This document shows positions 1 through 6,998 of a DNA stretch of 12,813 bases, in pieces. Location: positions 1 through 12,813 of the forward strand of contig JALRGK010000106.1 in NCBI GenBank assembly GCA_023253415.1. Reading direction: 5' to 3'. Every line of letters begins with the position of its first letter. The stretch's first letter is position 1. Under the pieces are notes generated by a model, which saw nothing but the letters and a program-made list of their open reading frames with translations, was not told the origin of the DNA and did not search any database. Both the position numbers and the translations under genes were made by a program. The stretch is from Rhodocyclaceae bacterium. GTDB taxonomy: Bacteria; Pseudomonadota; Gammaproteobacteria; Burkholderiales; Rhodocyclaceae.

Positions 1-664
1 GCTGTGCCAGACCTTCCACAATGGCGGTCTTACCCACACCCGGTTCACCAATGAGGACAGGGTTGTTCTTGCTCCGGCGTTGCAGGATCTGGATGGAACG
101 ACGGATTTCGTCATCGCGGCCGATGACCGGATCCAGCTTGCCCAGACGGGCCCGCTCGGTCAGATCCAGGCAGTATTTCTTGAGGGCTTCACGCTGGCTT
201 TCGGCATCGGACGAATCAACGCCCTGACCGCCACGCACGGCCTGAATGGCCAGCTCCAGCGATTTACGGTTGAGCCCGTTATCGCGGCACAGACGGCCAG
301 TTTCGCCCTTGTCATCACAAAGGGCGAGCAGAAAGAGCTCCGAGGCAATGAACTGGTCGCCTCGCTTGGCGGCTTCCTTATCGCAGAGGTTGAGCAGGTT
401 GCCCAGATCGCGCGAGGCCTGCATTTCGCCACCGGTGCCCTGCACCTGCGGCAGGCGCTTCACCAGCGCCTCGGTTTCGCGAGCCAGCGCGGTCACATTG
501 ACCCCGGCACGCTCGAGCAGCGAACGGATCCCGCCATCCGTTTCCTGGATCATGGCCAGCAGCAGATGCGCCGGCTCGATGAAGCCACAGTCGTTGGCGA
601 GTGCAATGCTCTGGGCATCGGCCAGAGCCTGTTGAAACTTGGTGGTCAGTTTATCGAATCGCAT
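1..664 (-). CDS. clpB: ATP-dependent disaggregase ClpB, N-terminal part (runs off the left edge)
   Basis: ClpB is a cytoplasmic hexameric AAA+ chaperone that pulls proteins out of aggregates together with DnaK/DnaJ/GrpE. The minus-strand reading frame opens with MRFDKLTTKFQQALADAQS, very close to the E. coli ClpB start, and stays open for 221 codons to the window edge. Residues 1 to about 145 form the double Clp repeat N-domain, with RLPQVQGTGG and the LNLCDK segment. The linker follows, then KYCLDLTERARLGKLDPVIGR and the first Walker A motif GEPGVGKT at residues 206-213 (bases 26-49), the same numbering as in E. coli. The rest of the first ATPase module, the M-domain and the second ATPase module lie outside the window. 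The ATG at 662-664 is the only start that keeps the whole N-domain. A heat-shock promoter lies about 80 bases upstream. Identification is near certain. Confidence 0.97.
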   Translation of the reverse strand, partial: MRFDKLTTKFQQALADAQSIALANDCGFIEPAHLLLAMIQETDGGIRSLLERAGVNVTALARETEALVKRLPQVQGTGGEMQASRDLGNLLNLCDKEAAKRGDQFIASELFLLALCDDKGETGRLCRDNGLNRKSLELAIQAVRGGQGVDSSDAESQREALKKYCLDLTERARLGKLDPVIGRDDEIRRSIQILQRRSKNNPVLIGEPGVGKTAIVEGLAQ

Positions 665-746
665 AGTCGTCCTGATTTGTCCTTGATGTTCTTATATTTG
701 ACGGCGGGATACCTTCTATTTACCCGTTCGCCATGATCTTTTGGCA

Positions 747-774
747 ATATGTAGGCTAAATAGTTTTTTTCAAG
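747..774 (-). promoter_or_regulatory. sigma-32 (RpoH) heat-shock promoter of clpB
   Basis: Read on the minus strand, bases 774-768 give CTTGAAA, a perfect match to the sigma-32 -35 consensus. After 13 bases follows CTACATAT (754-747), which fits the -10 consensus CCCCATNT at five of seven defined positions. Transcription would start near 740 and leave an untranslated leader of about 75 bases before the clpB ATG. ClpB is a classic RpoH target, which supports the call. The site lies in the divergent gap, so it may also affect transcription towards the CoA-transferase gene, for which I found no convincing plus-strand promoter. Confidence 0.75.
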
Positions 775-812
775 TCCAACAAAGCCAGTTTAGCCCAACC
801 CGGAGCGAAAAA

Positions 813-2441
813 ATGAACCCTCTGGCACCGCCACCAAGCACCGGCGCTACACACGGCGCTGTCGAACGGCACCCCAAGGTGATCAGTGCTGCCGCGGCGG
901 CCACGCTGGTGCAGACCGGCCACACGCTGGCCACCTGTGGTTTTGTGGGCATAGGCTTCCCGGAAAACCTGGCGGTGGCGCTGGAAGCGCATTTCAATGC
1001 CACAGGTCTGCCCAGAGATCTGACACTGGTATTCGGTGCTGGCCAGGGCGATGGCAAGGATCGGGGCCTGAATCATCTGGCACCGCCGGGTCTGCTTAAA
1101 CGGGTGATCGGTGGTCACTGGGGACTCATCCCCAAAGTGGGCGCCCTGGCCACCAGCAACCAGATCGAAGCCTATAACCTGCCGCAGGGTGTGCTCTCAC
1201 AGTTGTACCGGGATATTGCTTCGGGCAAACCCTGTCTGACGACCCATGTGGGTCTCCATACCTTTGTCGACCCGCGCCACGGTGGCGGCAAACTCAACGA
1301 ACGTACGACAGAAGACTACGTTTTCCTGACAGAGATCGACGGTCAGGAATATCTGCGTTACAAGACCTTCCCAATCCATGTGGCCTTTTTACGCGGCACA
1401 ACCGCCGATGACGCAGGCAATATCACGATGGAGAATGAGGCTCTGACACTGGAATCCCTGGCTGTCGCCATGGCCACACGCAACTCCGGCGGCAAAGTGA
1501 TCGTTCAAGTGGAACGTCTGGCCGAGCGCGGTACACTCAACCCGAAGGATGTGCGCATCCCGGGGATGCTGGTGGATTATGTGGTGGTGGCAGAAAACCC
1601 GGCCTACCATCAGCAGACTTTTGCCGAGCAGTTCAACCCGGCTTTTGCCGGCCACGAGCGTGTGGCACTGGATGCGGTGGCACCGATGCCCTTGTCGGAA
1701 CGTAAAATCATCGCCCGTCGTGCAGCGCTGGAATTGCGTCCGGATTCCATTGTGAATCTGGGCATCGGCATGCCGGAAGGGGTGGCCAATGTGGCCGCCG
1801 AAGAAGGCATCAGCGATTTTATGACCCTGACGGCCGAGCCTGGCGTTGTAGGCGGTATTCCTCAGGGAGGCCTCAACTTTGGTGCTGCCGTGAATCATGA
1901 CGCGGTGATCGACCAGCCTTACCAGTTTGATTTTTATGACGGCGGCGGGATTGATATTGCTTTCCTGGGGCTGGCCCAGGCCGACCAGCAGGGCAATCTC
2001 AATGTCTCGCGCTTTGGTCCCAAGCTCGCTGGCTCGGGGGGCTTTATCGATATCAGCCAGTCTTCCAAGAAAGTGGTATTTGTCGGCACCTTTACCGCTG
2101 ACGGCTTAAAAATTGCGGTGGATGATGGCCGGCTGCGTATTCTTCAGGAAGGCACCGTCCACAAGTTTGTGCCGCAGGTGGAGCAGGTCACGTTTAGCGG
2201 ACACTATGCCGCCCGTAAAAAACAACCCGTGCTCTACATTACCGAGCGCTGTGTCTTCGAGTTGACCGAGGCCGGCATGCTATTGACGGAGATTGCGCCC
2301 GGGATCGACCTTGAACGTGACATCCTTGCACAGATGGATTTCCGGCCGTTGATCAGCCCATCGCTTAAAATGATGAACCCGGCTATTTTCAACCCGGCCC
2401 CCATGGGCCTGGCGACATTAGAATCAGGCGTCCGCCATTAA
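813..2441 (+). CDS. Family I acyl-CoA:carboxylate CoA-transferase, fused alpha-beta type (YdiF/Pct-like)
   Basis: The protein has 542 residues, close to E. coli YdiF (about 531), and is a single-chain CoA-transferase with the alpha and beta halves fused. Such enzymes move CoA between short-chain acids (acetate, propionate, acetoacetate and similar) through a glutamyl-CoA thioester. The N-terminal half carries VISAAAAATLV and ATCGFVGIGFPENLA. The C-terminal half carries NLGIGMPEGVANVAAEEG and the active-site segment TAEPGVVGGIPQGG, whose Glu342 is the expected catalytic residue, followed by DFYDGGGIDIAFLGLAQAD. I chose ATG 813 because GGAG lies at 802-805. The longer frame from TTG 741 would run through the clpB promoter and adds nothing family-like. 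The next gene begins 21 bases after the stop, so it probably leads the lipid-transport operon. The substrate cannot be read from the sequence. Confidence 0.9.
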   Translation: MNPLAPPPSTGATHGAVERHPKVISAAAAATLVQTGHTLATCGFVGIGFPENLAVALEAHFNATGLPRDLTLVFGAGQGDGKDRGLNHLAPPGLLKRVIGGHWGLIPKVGALATSNQIEAYNLPQGVLSQLYRDIASGKPCLTTHVGLHTFVDPRHGGGKLNERTTEDYVFLTEIDGQEYLRYKTFPIHVAFLRGTTADDAGNITMENEALTLESLAVAMATRNSGGKVIVQVERLAERGTLNPKDVRIPGMLVDYVVVAENPAYHQQTFAEQFNPAFAGHERVALDAVAPMPLSERKIIARRAALELRPDSIVNLGIGMPEGVANVAAEEGISDFMTLTAEPGVVGGIPQGGLNFGAAVNHDAVIDQPYQFDFYDGGGIDIAFLGLAQADQQGNLNVSRFGPKLAGSGGFIDISQSSKKVVFVGTFTADGLKIAVDDGRLRILQEGTVHKFVPQVEQVTFSGHYAARKKQPVLYITERCVFELTEAGMLLTEIAPGIDLERDILAQMDFRPLISPSLKMMNPAIFNPAPMGLATLESGVRH

Positions 2442-2462
2442 TTGATCACCACAGGAAAACTG

Positions 2463-3371
2463 ATGCGTTTCTGTCACGCCCTATCGACCGCCCTCACTGC
2501 CCTCACCTTCGCGGCCACGCTACTGATTGGCACTCCCGCTGTTGCCCAGAGCCTGGAGGCGAGCGAACGGGCACCGCTGAATGGACCAGTGATTCAGCGC
2601 ATCCGGGAGCGCCAGGCACTGACCATTGCCTACCACCCGAACATGGCGCCTTTTTCGCTGCTGGGTGACGACGGCCAACCGACAGGCTACACGATTGACC
2701 TGTGCAAAATCATTGCCTCGCAACTCGTCACGCAGCTGGATATGAAGCTGATGGACATCCGCTGGGTTAAAACGAACACCCGCTCCCGCTTTGATGCCAT
2801 TGAGTCAGGCGAAGCCGATCTTGAGTGCTCGGCTACGTCGAACACGTTGGATCGCCAGCGCCGTTTCGCTTTCAGCCTGACGACATTTATCCAGGGGGCG
2901 ACCTTTGCCGTGCGTAACGATGCCAACTTGGAAAAACTGGAGCACCTCAGTTCGAAGAAGGTGGCGGTTGTGCGCGACAGCACCACCAGCAAGCTTTTAA
3001 AACAGGCAATCGCCAGCGGGCAGATGCAGGCCACGCTGGTGGAGGCTAAAAGTTTTGAAGCCGCCGCCAATATGCTCGCCAACAAGGATGTCGACGCGAT
3101 TGCCGGCGACCGACTGGTGATGTTCGACCAGCTGATCCGATCCAAGCTGGGCACCCGCTTCCGCCTGCTGCCGCAGGATTTTGCACCGGAGTATTACGCC
3201 GTGATGATGGCACCGAATGATCCGGATTTCCGCTGGGCGGTTAATGCCACGCTATCCCGTACGTATCGCACACCAGTGATCGGCGAGCTCTTCCAGCGCT
3301 GGTTCGGCTCGTTGAACCAACCCGGTCAACTAATGGAAGCGCTTTACTTCACCCAGGCTTTCCCGGAATAG
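2463..3371 (+). CDS. Periplasmic amino-acid-type substrate-binding protein (SBP family 3, GltI-like)
   Basis: This 302-residue protein has a clear Sec signal peptide (hydrophobic stretch about residues 9-23, predicted cut after AVA at 26-28). The mature part is a family 3 solute-binding protein, typical of polar amino-acid ABC importers. Family marks are VIQRIRERQALTIAYHPN (residues 43-60), GYTIDLCKIIA (75-85), the DLEC...SNTLDRQ segment (119-132), which is characteristic of the glutamate/aspartate (GltI/BztA) branch, VAVVRDSTTSKLL (168-180) and DAIAGDR (211-217). The ligand-pocket Arg of the LDRQ motif (Arg131) is kept. ATG 2463 has AGGA at 2453-2456 and places the signal peptide at the N-terminus; an upstream TTG at 2442 would spoil it. 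No amino-acid permease is encoded nearby. The stop is one base from the start of the Mce permease gene, so the two are surely co-transcribed. Confidence 0.9.
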   Translation: MRFCHALSTALTALTFAATLLIGTPAVAQSLEASERAPLNGPVIQRIRERQALTIAYHPNMAPFSLLGDDGQPTGYTIDLCKIIASQLVTQLDMKLMDIRWVKTNTRSRFDAIESGEADLECSATSNTLDRQRRFAFSLTTFIQGATFAVRNDANLEKLEHLSSKKVAVVRDSTTSKLLKQAIASGQMQATLVEAKSFEAAANMLANKDVDAIAGDRLVMFDQLIRSKLGTRFRLLPQDFAPEYYAVMMAPNDPDFRWAVNATLSRTYRTPVIGELFQRWFGSLNQPGQLMEALYFTQAFPE

Positions 3372-3372
3372 C

Positions 3373-4566
3373 ATGTCGATGCCCACCCCTGTACCTGCCG
3401 TCGCACCAGACAATGCCACTGCGGCATGGCAAGCTTCAGGGTCGCTCGCCCGGCTCACACTCGCCGGCCATGTGAATGCCCATACCCTGGGCAATATCTG
3501 GCATCGCATTCGAACGCAGCAAGCCGATTGGCTCACGGGGTCAGGAAATGCAACACCGGCCGATAGCAAGCCAGTGCTGACGATTGACCTGGCACAGATC
3601 GGCTACCTGGACGGCGCAGGTATCGCCTTCCTGATCGATCTCCAGCATGCCCAGCAGCGTGCGGGCGGCAGCACTGAGCTGTGCAATCTGGATGCGCGTT
3701 ATCAACCCCTGATGGCACAGTACCAGCCCTTCGATAATCTGTACCCTCCACCCGTCAGTAACCACCGCCCACATACCAGCCTCATCGAACGGATCGGCAA
3801 GGCTACCGAAGCGGTCGCTGATGATGTCCGCCACCAGGTGGTCTTTATCGGTCAACTGGCCAGCAATCTGGGCTGGGCATTTCGCAACCCACGTCTGTTG
3901 CGCTGGAATGACTTTGTCGGCGTGGCGGTTGAGGCCGGTGTCGCCGCCCTACCGATTGTATCGCTGGTGGCGTTTCTGATCGGGGTGATTCTGGCCTTCC
4001 AATCTGCCATCGGTCTGAAGCAGTTCGGGGCGGAAACCTTTGTCGCCAATCTGGTGTCTTTGTCGATCTTTCGTGAGTTAGGCCCACTGATGACCGCCAT
4101 TCTGCTGGCCGGTCGATCATCAGCTGCCTTCGCCGCAGAGATTGGCACGATGACGGTCAATAACGAGGTTGATGCGCTGGTTACCGGCGGTATTGATCCG
4201 ATCCGTTTTCTGGTGCTTCCCCGTCTCCTGGCCGGCCTCTTGGTGGCGCCGATTCTCTCGCTTTTCTCGGATCTGATCGGTATCTTTGCGGCATCAATGA
4301 CCATGCTGGCCTATCAGGTGCCTTTTGTGACCTTTTATGAGGCCGTGCTGAAAACGATTCACCTCAACGACATCATGTCGGGTCTGACCAAATCCCTGCT
4401 CTTCGGTCTCATTATCTCCGGCGTGGGCTGCCTGCGTGGGATGGAAACCGGGACGGGGGCTGCGGCAGTGGGCCTATCGGCGACCCGTGCCGTGGTCACG
4501 AGCCTGATTCTGATCGTCATGGTGGATGGTCTGTTTGCCTACATCTCCTACAAGACGGGGTTCTAA
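3373..4566 (+). CDS. mlaE: Mce-system ABC permease with N-terminal STAS domain (MlaB-MlaE fusion)
   Basis: Inner-membrane permease of a lipid-handling Mce transporter, 397 residues. Residues about 25-125 form a STAS-like domain (TIDLAQIGYLDGAGIAFLIDL, residues 70-90), corresponding to the separate MlaB subunit of E. coli. Residues about 175-397 form the MlaE/YrbE permease with five or so hydrophobic segments. Its hallmark is EIGTMTVNNEVDAL (256-269) followed by GIDPIRFLVLPRLLA (273-287), the segment that contacts the ATPase. The STAS loop reads DGAG where MlaB has D-T-A-G, so the usual Ser/Thr is missing. The start at 3373 is preceded by GGA at 3365-3367; an in-frame ATG at 3379 is equally possible. 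The 3' end overlaps the ATPase start in TAATG. STAS-MlaE fusions are a known arrangement in proteobacteria, so family assignment is firm; the lipid carried is unknown. Confidence 0.93.
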   Translation: MSMPTPVPAVAPDNATAAWQASGSLARLTLAGHVNAHTLGNIWHRIRTQQADWLTGSGNATPADSKPVLTIDLAQIGYLDGAGIAFLIDLQHAQQRAGGSTELCNLDARYQPLMAQYQPFDNLYPPPVSNHRPHTSLIERIGKATEAVADDVRHQVVFIGQLASNLGWAFRNPRLLRWNDFVGVAVEAGVAALPIVSLVAFLIGVILAFQSAIGLKQFGAETFVANLVSLSIFRELGPLMTAILLAGRSSAAFAAEIGTMTVNNEVDALVTGGIDPIRFLVLPRLLAGLLVAPILSLFSDLIGIFAASMTMLAYQVPFVTFYEAVLKTIHLNDIMSGLTKSLLFGLIISGVGCLRGMETGTGAAAVGLSATRAVVTSLILIVMVDGLFAYISYKTGF

Positions 4567-5345
4567 TGGCGCAGACGACCACCGATAACATCATCGAGGT
4601 GAGCAACCTGACGGTGGGCTATGGCACCAACATTGTCCTGAAGGATCTCAATTTTTCGGTGAAGCGCGGGGAGATCTTCGTGATTCTGGGCGGTTCCGGC
4701 TGTGGCAAATCCAGCCTGCTCAAGAACATGATCGGCCTGTATGAACCGCCAACCGGATCGGTGTTGATCGAAGGGCAGGATATCGTGACGGCCGAAGGTG
4801 CTGCCCGTCAGAACATCCTTACCCGCTTTGGCGTGATGTACCAGCAGGGTGCCCTCTTCGGCTCGATGACGCTACTGGAAAATGTGCGACTGTTCCTGGA
4901 AGAATACACGCAACTGCGCGAAGACGAGATGTCGCTGATCGCCCGCTGCAAACTGGATCTGGTTGGCCTCTTGCCCTTTGAAGCATTCATGCCTTCGGAG
5001 ATCAGCGGGGGCATGCAGAAGCGCGCTGCGATTGCACGGGCAATGGCGCTAGACCCGGACATTCTCTTTCTGGATGAGCCATCGGCTGGCCTGGACCCGA
5101 TTACGTCGGCTGAGCTGGATCAGACCATTCTGTCGATTTCGCGCAACCTCGGCATTACCTTTGTTGTGGTCACGCACGAACTGCCCAGTATTTTTACGAT
5201 CGCCGACCGCGTCATCATGCTCGATAAAGACACCAAGGGCATTATTGCCGAGGGTGACCCCAAATGGCTACGCGAACACAGCGATATCCCGCTGGTGCGC
5301 CAGTTCTTCAATCGTGACGCCCAGGCTGAAACGCCGGCGCATTAA
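4566..5345 (+). CDS. mlaF: Mce/Mla-system ABC transporter ATP-binding protein
   Basis: Cytoplasmic ATPase subunit of 259 residues that powers the MlaE-type permease. All ABC motifs are intact: Walker A GGSGCGKSS at residues 42-50, Q-loop in MYQQGALFGSMT (91-102), signature SEISGGMQKR (144-153), Walker B DILFLDEP (165-172), D-loop SAGLDP (173-178) and switch histidine in VVTHELPS (201-208). The GALFGSMT segment and the M-Q-K-R form of the signature are typical of the Mla/Mce ATPases rather than amino-acid importers. The ATG shares its A with the TAA of the permease gene, indicating translational coupling and stoichiometric production of the two subunits. Next in order is the MCE protein gene, 20 bases downstream. 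Confidence 0.95.
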   Translation: MAQTTTDNIIEVSNLTVGYGTNIVLKDLNFSVKRGEIFVILGGSGCGKSSLLKNMIGLYEPPTGSVLIEGQDIVTAEGAARQNILTRFGVMYQQGALFGSMTLLENVRLFLEEYTQLREDEMSLIARCKLDLVGLLPFEAFMPSEISGGMQKRAAIARAMALDPDILFLDEPSAGLDPITSAELDQTILSISRNLGITFVVVTHELPSIFTIADRVIMLDKDTKGIIAEGDPKWLREHSDIPLVRQFFNRDAQAETPAH

Positions 5346-5365
5346 GACCCTGAGACCCCCTTCCT

Positions 5366-6268
5366 ATGGCTACTCGAAACAGCGCCCAATATTACCGGCT
5401 TGGTATTTTTGTTCTGATCGGTGCCGCCGCGCTCGTCGCGCTGGTGCTGATTTTCGGGGCTCGTAATCTTTTTGATAAAACGATGACGGTTGAGACCTAC
5501 ATCAAGGAATCAGTACAGGGTCTGGATGTGGGTGCGCCCGTCCGCTTTCGCGGCGTACGGATCGGTCAAGTCAAAATGATCAATCTGTCTGGGCAGATTT
5601 ACGAAGACGATATTCCCTTTGCCCAGCGGAAACAGTATGTCGTCGTTCGCATGGAGATTTCTCGAACGACATCGATGGACACGGCCGACGAATTCATCAA
5701 CAAACTGGTGACCGATGGTCTCCGCGCCCAGATTCGCGGCCAGGGCATTACGGGTGTGAATTACATCGAACTGGATTTCGTGAAAGATCCTGCCAAGCTG
5801 GGCGTATTGAATTACGAATGGAAACCGGATTATCCGGTGATTCCTTCCCAACCCAGCCCCGTGAATATTCTGCTGGATAACGTGGAAGATGCTCTCAAAC
5901 ACTTTAACCAGCTCGATCTGAAAAAAACCCAGTATGAAGTGAATACCCTACTGGAAAATCTGAACGGTTTGGTCGCTGGCTCCGGCCCACAAGGCAATGG
6001 TCTCAACAGCTCCGTGAAAGAACTCAATACACTGCTCACCAAACTGAACCGTGCGACCGATAATCAAGAGCTGGCCATTATGATCGAACAGCTGACGGCC
6101 TCGATTGTCGTATTACGCCAGACGCTGACGACTATGCAGGGCGATTTAAGCGTTTCGGCTGATAACGTCCGGCAGATCACCAATAACGTGAACGATCTCT
6201 CCCAGAAGGCCAACGAATACCCAGCGTGGCTGCTGTTCGGACAGCCACCGAAGCGCGTGACCCCCTAA
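5366..6268 (+). CDS. mlaD: MlaD-like MCE-domain lipid transport protein
   Basis: Membrane-anchored periplasmic component of the Mce transporter, 300 residues. A single transmembrane helix spans about residues 11-30. The MCE domain follows at about 41-140, with VQGLDVGAPVRFRGVRIGQV (50-69) and the later DGLRAQIRGQGITGVNYIEL (117-136), both standard family features. Family members form hexameric rings whose centre passes lipids. Unlike E. coli MlaD (about 183 residues), this protein has a C-terminal extension of some 150 residues, largely helical by composition (heptad-like Leu/Asn-rich stretch about 165-280), which could form a helical tube or barrel reaching across the periplasm as in other one-MCE-domain proteins. 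It contains only one MCE domain, so it is not a PqiB or LetB. The lipid substrate is unknown. Confidence 0.92.
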   Translation: MATRNSAQYYRLGIFVLIGAAALVALVLIFGARNLFDKTMTVETYIKESVQGLDVGAPVRFRGVRIGQVKMINLSGQIYEDDIPFAQRKQYVVVRMEISRTTSMDTADEFINKLVTDGLRAQIRGQGITGVNYIELDFVKDPAKLGVLNYEWKPDYPVIPSQPSPVNILLDNVEDALKHFNQLDLKKTQYEVNTLLENLNGLVAGSGPQGNGLNSSVKELNTLLTKLNRATDNQELAIMIEQLTASIVVLRQTLTTMQGDLSVSADNVRQITNNVNDLSQKANEYPAWLLFGQPPKRVTP

Positions 6269-6292
6269 ATTCTGGCTTTAAGGACCTCTAAC

Positions 6293-6994
6293 ATGACTCA
6301 ATACCAGCCATCCCTGTCACGTCAAAATAAAGCACATCGCTCCACAGCCTTAGCGACACTGGGTGCGCTGACCTTGTTTATCAGTCTATTGAGTGCCTGT
6401 TCTCTGTCACGGCCGAATGCCGATCAGACCAGCTGGCTGGTGGCACCTGAACGGACCGGTGCACCGCACAAATCACCGGTCGCACTTCAACTGAAAATGG
6501 GTAATTTCTCAGCCAATGCGCCATTCGATGGCAAATCGCTGGTGTACCGTCTTTCCGATAGCCGCTTCGAAAAAGACTACTACAACGTCTATCTGGTCTA
6601 CCCCAGGGACATGGTGGGTAACGCCACCAGGGATTGGTTGGTCAAATCGAATGCCTTTGAACAAGTGGTGGAACAATCCACCGTGTTCTTTCCCAAGTAC
6701 CAGCTACAAGGGGTGATCGACGAGTTTTATGGCGATTACCGGGGTCAACCGGAAGCGGTGGTGACGATCCAGTTCTATGCCAGCTCGAGCTTTTCGGCCA
6801 ATAACTACATGTTCTCGTCACCACGTATCAGCAAGCGCGTAGCGCTCCGCGACAAATCACCTCAGGCGTTGGTTGATGGCCAGCAACAGGCCTTGTCTCA
6901 GGTACTGACCGAGCTGGAAAGCCGCCTGGTCGCTGATTCGGCCAAAGCACCGGAATACACCAGCCGTGTGCAGCAAGCCCAGAAAAATCAGTAG
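6293..6994 (+). CDS. ABC-type transport auxiliary lipoprotein (PqiC-like) of the Mce system
   Basis: A 233-residue lipoprotein. After a basic N-terminus and hydrophobic stretch comes a lipobox LSAC at residues 33-36, so Cys36 should be lipidated; Ser at the next position favours sorting to the outer membrane. The rest resembles the PqiC/ABC_trans_aux family: beta-rich, with SPVALQLKMGNFS, SLVYRLSDSRFEKDYYNVY and a DWLVKSNAFEQVV segment. Such lipoproteins sit at the end of Mce operons and are thought to dock the periplasmic MCE tunnel to the outer membrane. AAGGA at 6280-6284 precedes the ATG. It is the last gene of the operon and its stop codon is only four bases from the stop of the convergent ATP-grasp gene. 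Confidence 0.85.
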   Translation: MTQYQPSLSRQNKAHRSTALATLGALTLFISLLSACSLSRPNADQTSWLVAPERTGAPHKSPVALQLKMGNFSANAPFDGKSLVYRLSDSRFEKDYYNVYLVYPRDMVGNATRDWLVKSNAFEQVVEQSTVFFPKYQLQGVIDEFYGDYRGQPEAVVTIQFYASSSFSANNYMFSSPRISKRVALRDKSPQALVDGQQQALSQVLTELESRLVADSAKAPEYTSRVQQAQKNQ

Positions 6995-6998
6995 CCGT

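Noticed and set aside
236..238. Internal GTG of clpB as start of a short ClpB isoform, as in E. coli
   Set aside because: The GTG (residue 143) is not at the E. coli position and lacks a good ribosome site; the evidence is too weak to call.
80..736. Long plus-strand open frame of 218 codons
   Set aside because: It lies entirely antisense to clpB and its leader; the minus strand encodes an unmistakable ClpB N-domain.
764..770. Run of seven T as a plus-strand terminator
   Set aside because: No stem precedes it and no plus-strand gene ends upstream; it is part of the clpB promoter spacer.
741..812. Upstream extension of the CoA-transferase to TTG 741
   Set aside because: It overlaps the clpB promoter, lacks family similarity, and ATG 813 has a ribosome site at the right distance.
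1389..1898. Minus-strand frame of 169 codons inside the CoA-transferase gene
   Set aside because: It is His/Arg-rich with no recognisable motif, as expected of an antisense shadow of a conserved gene.
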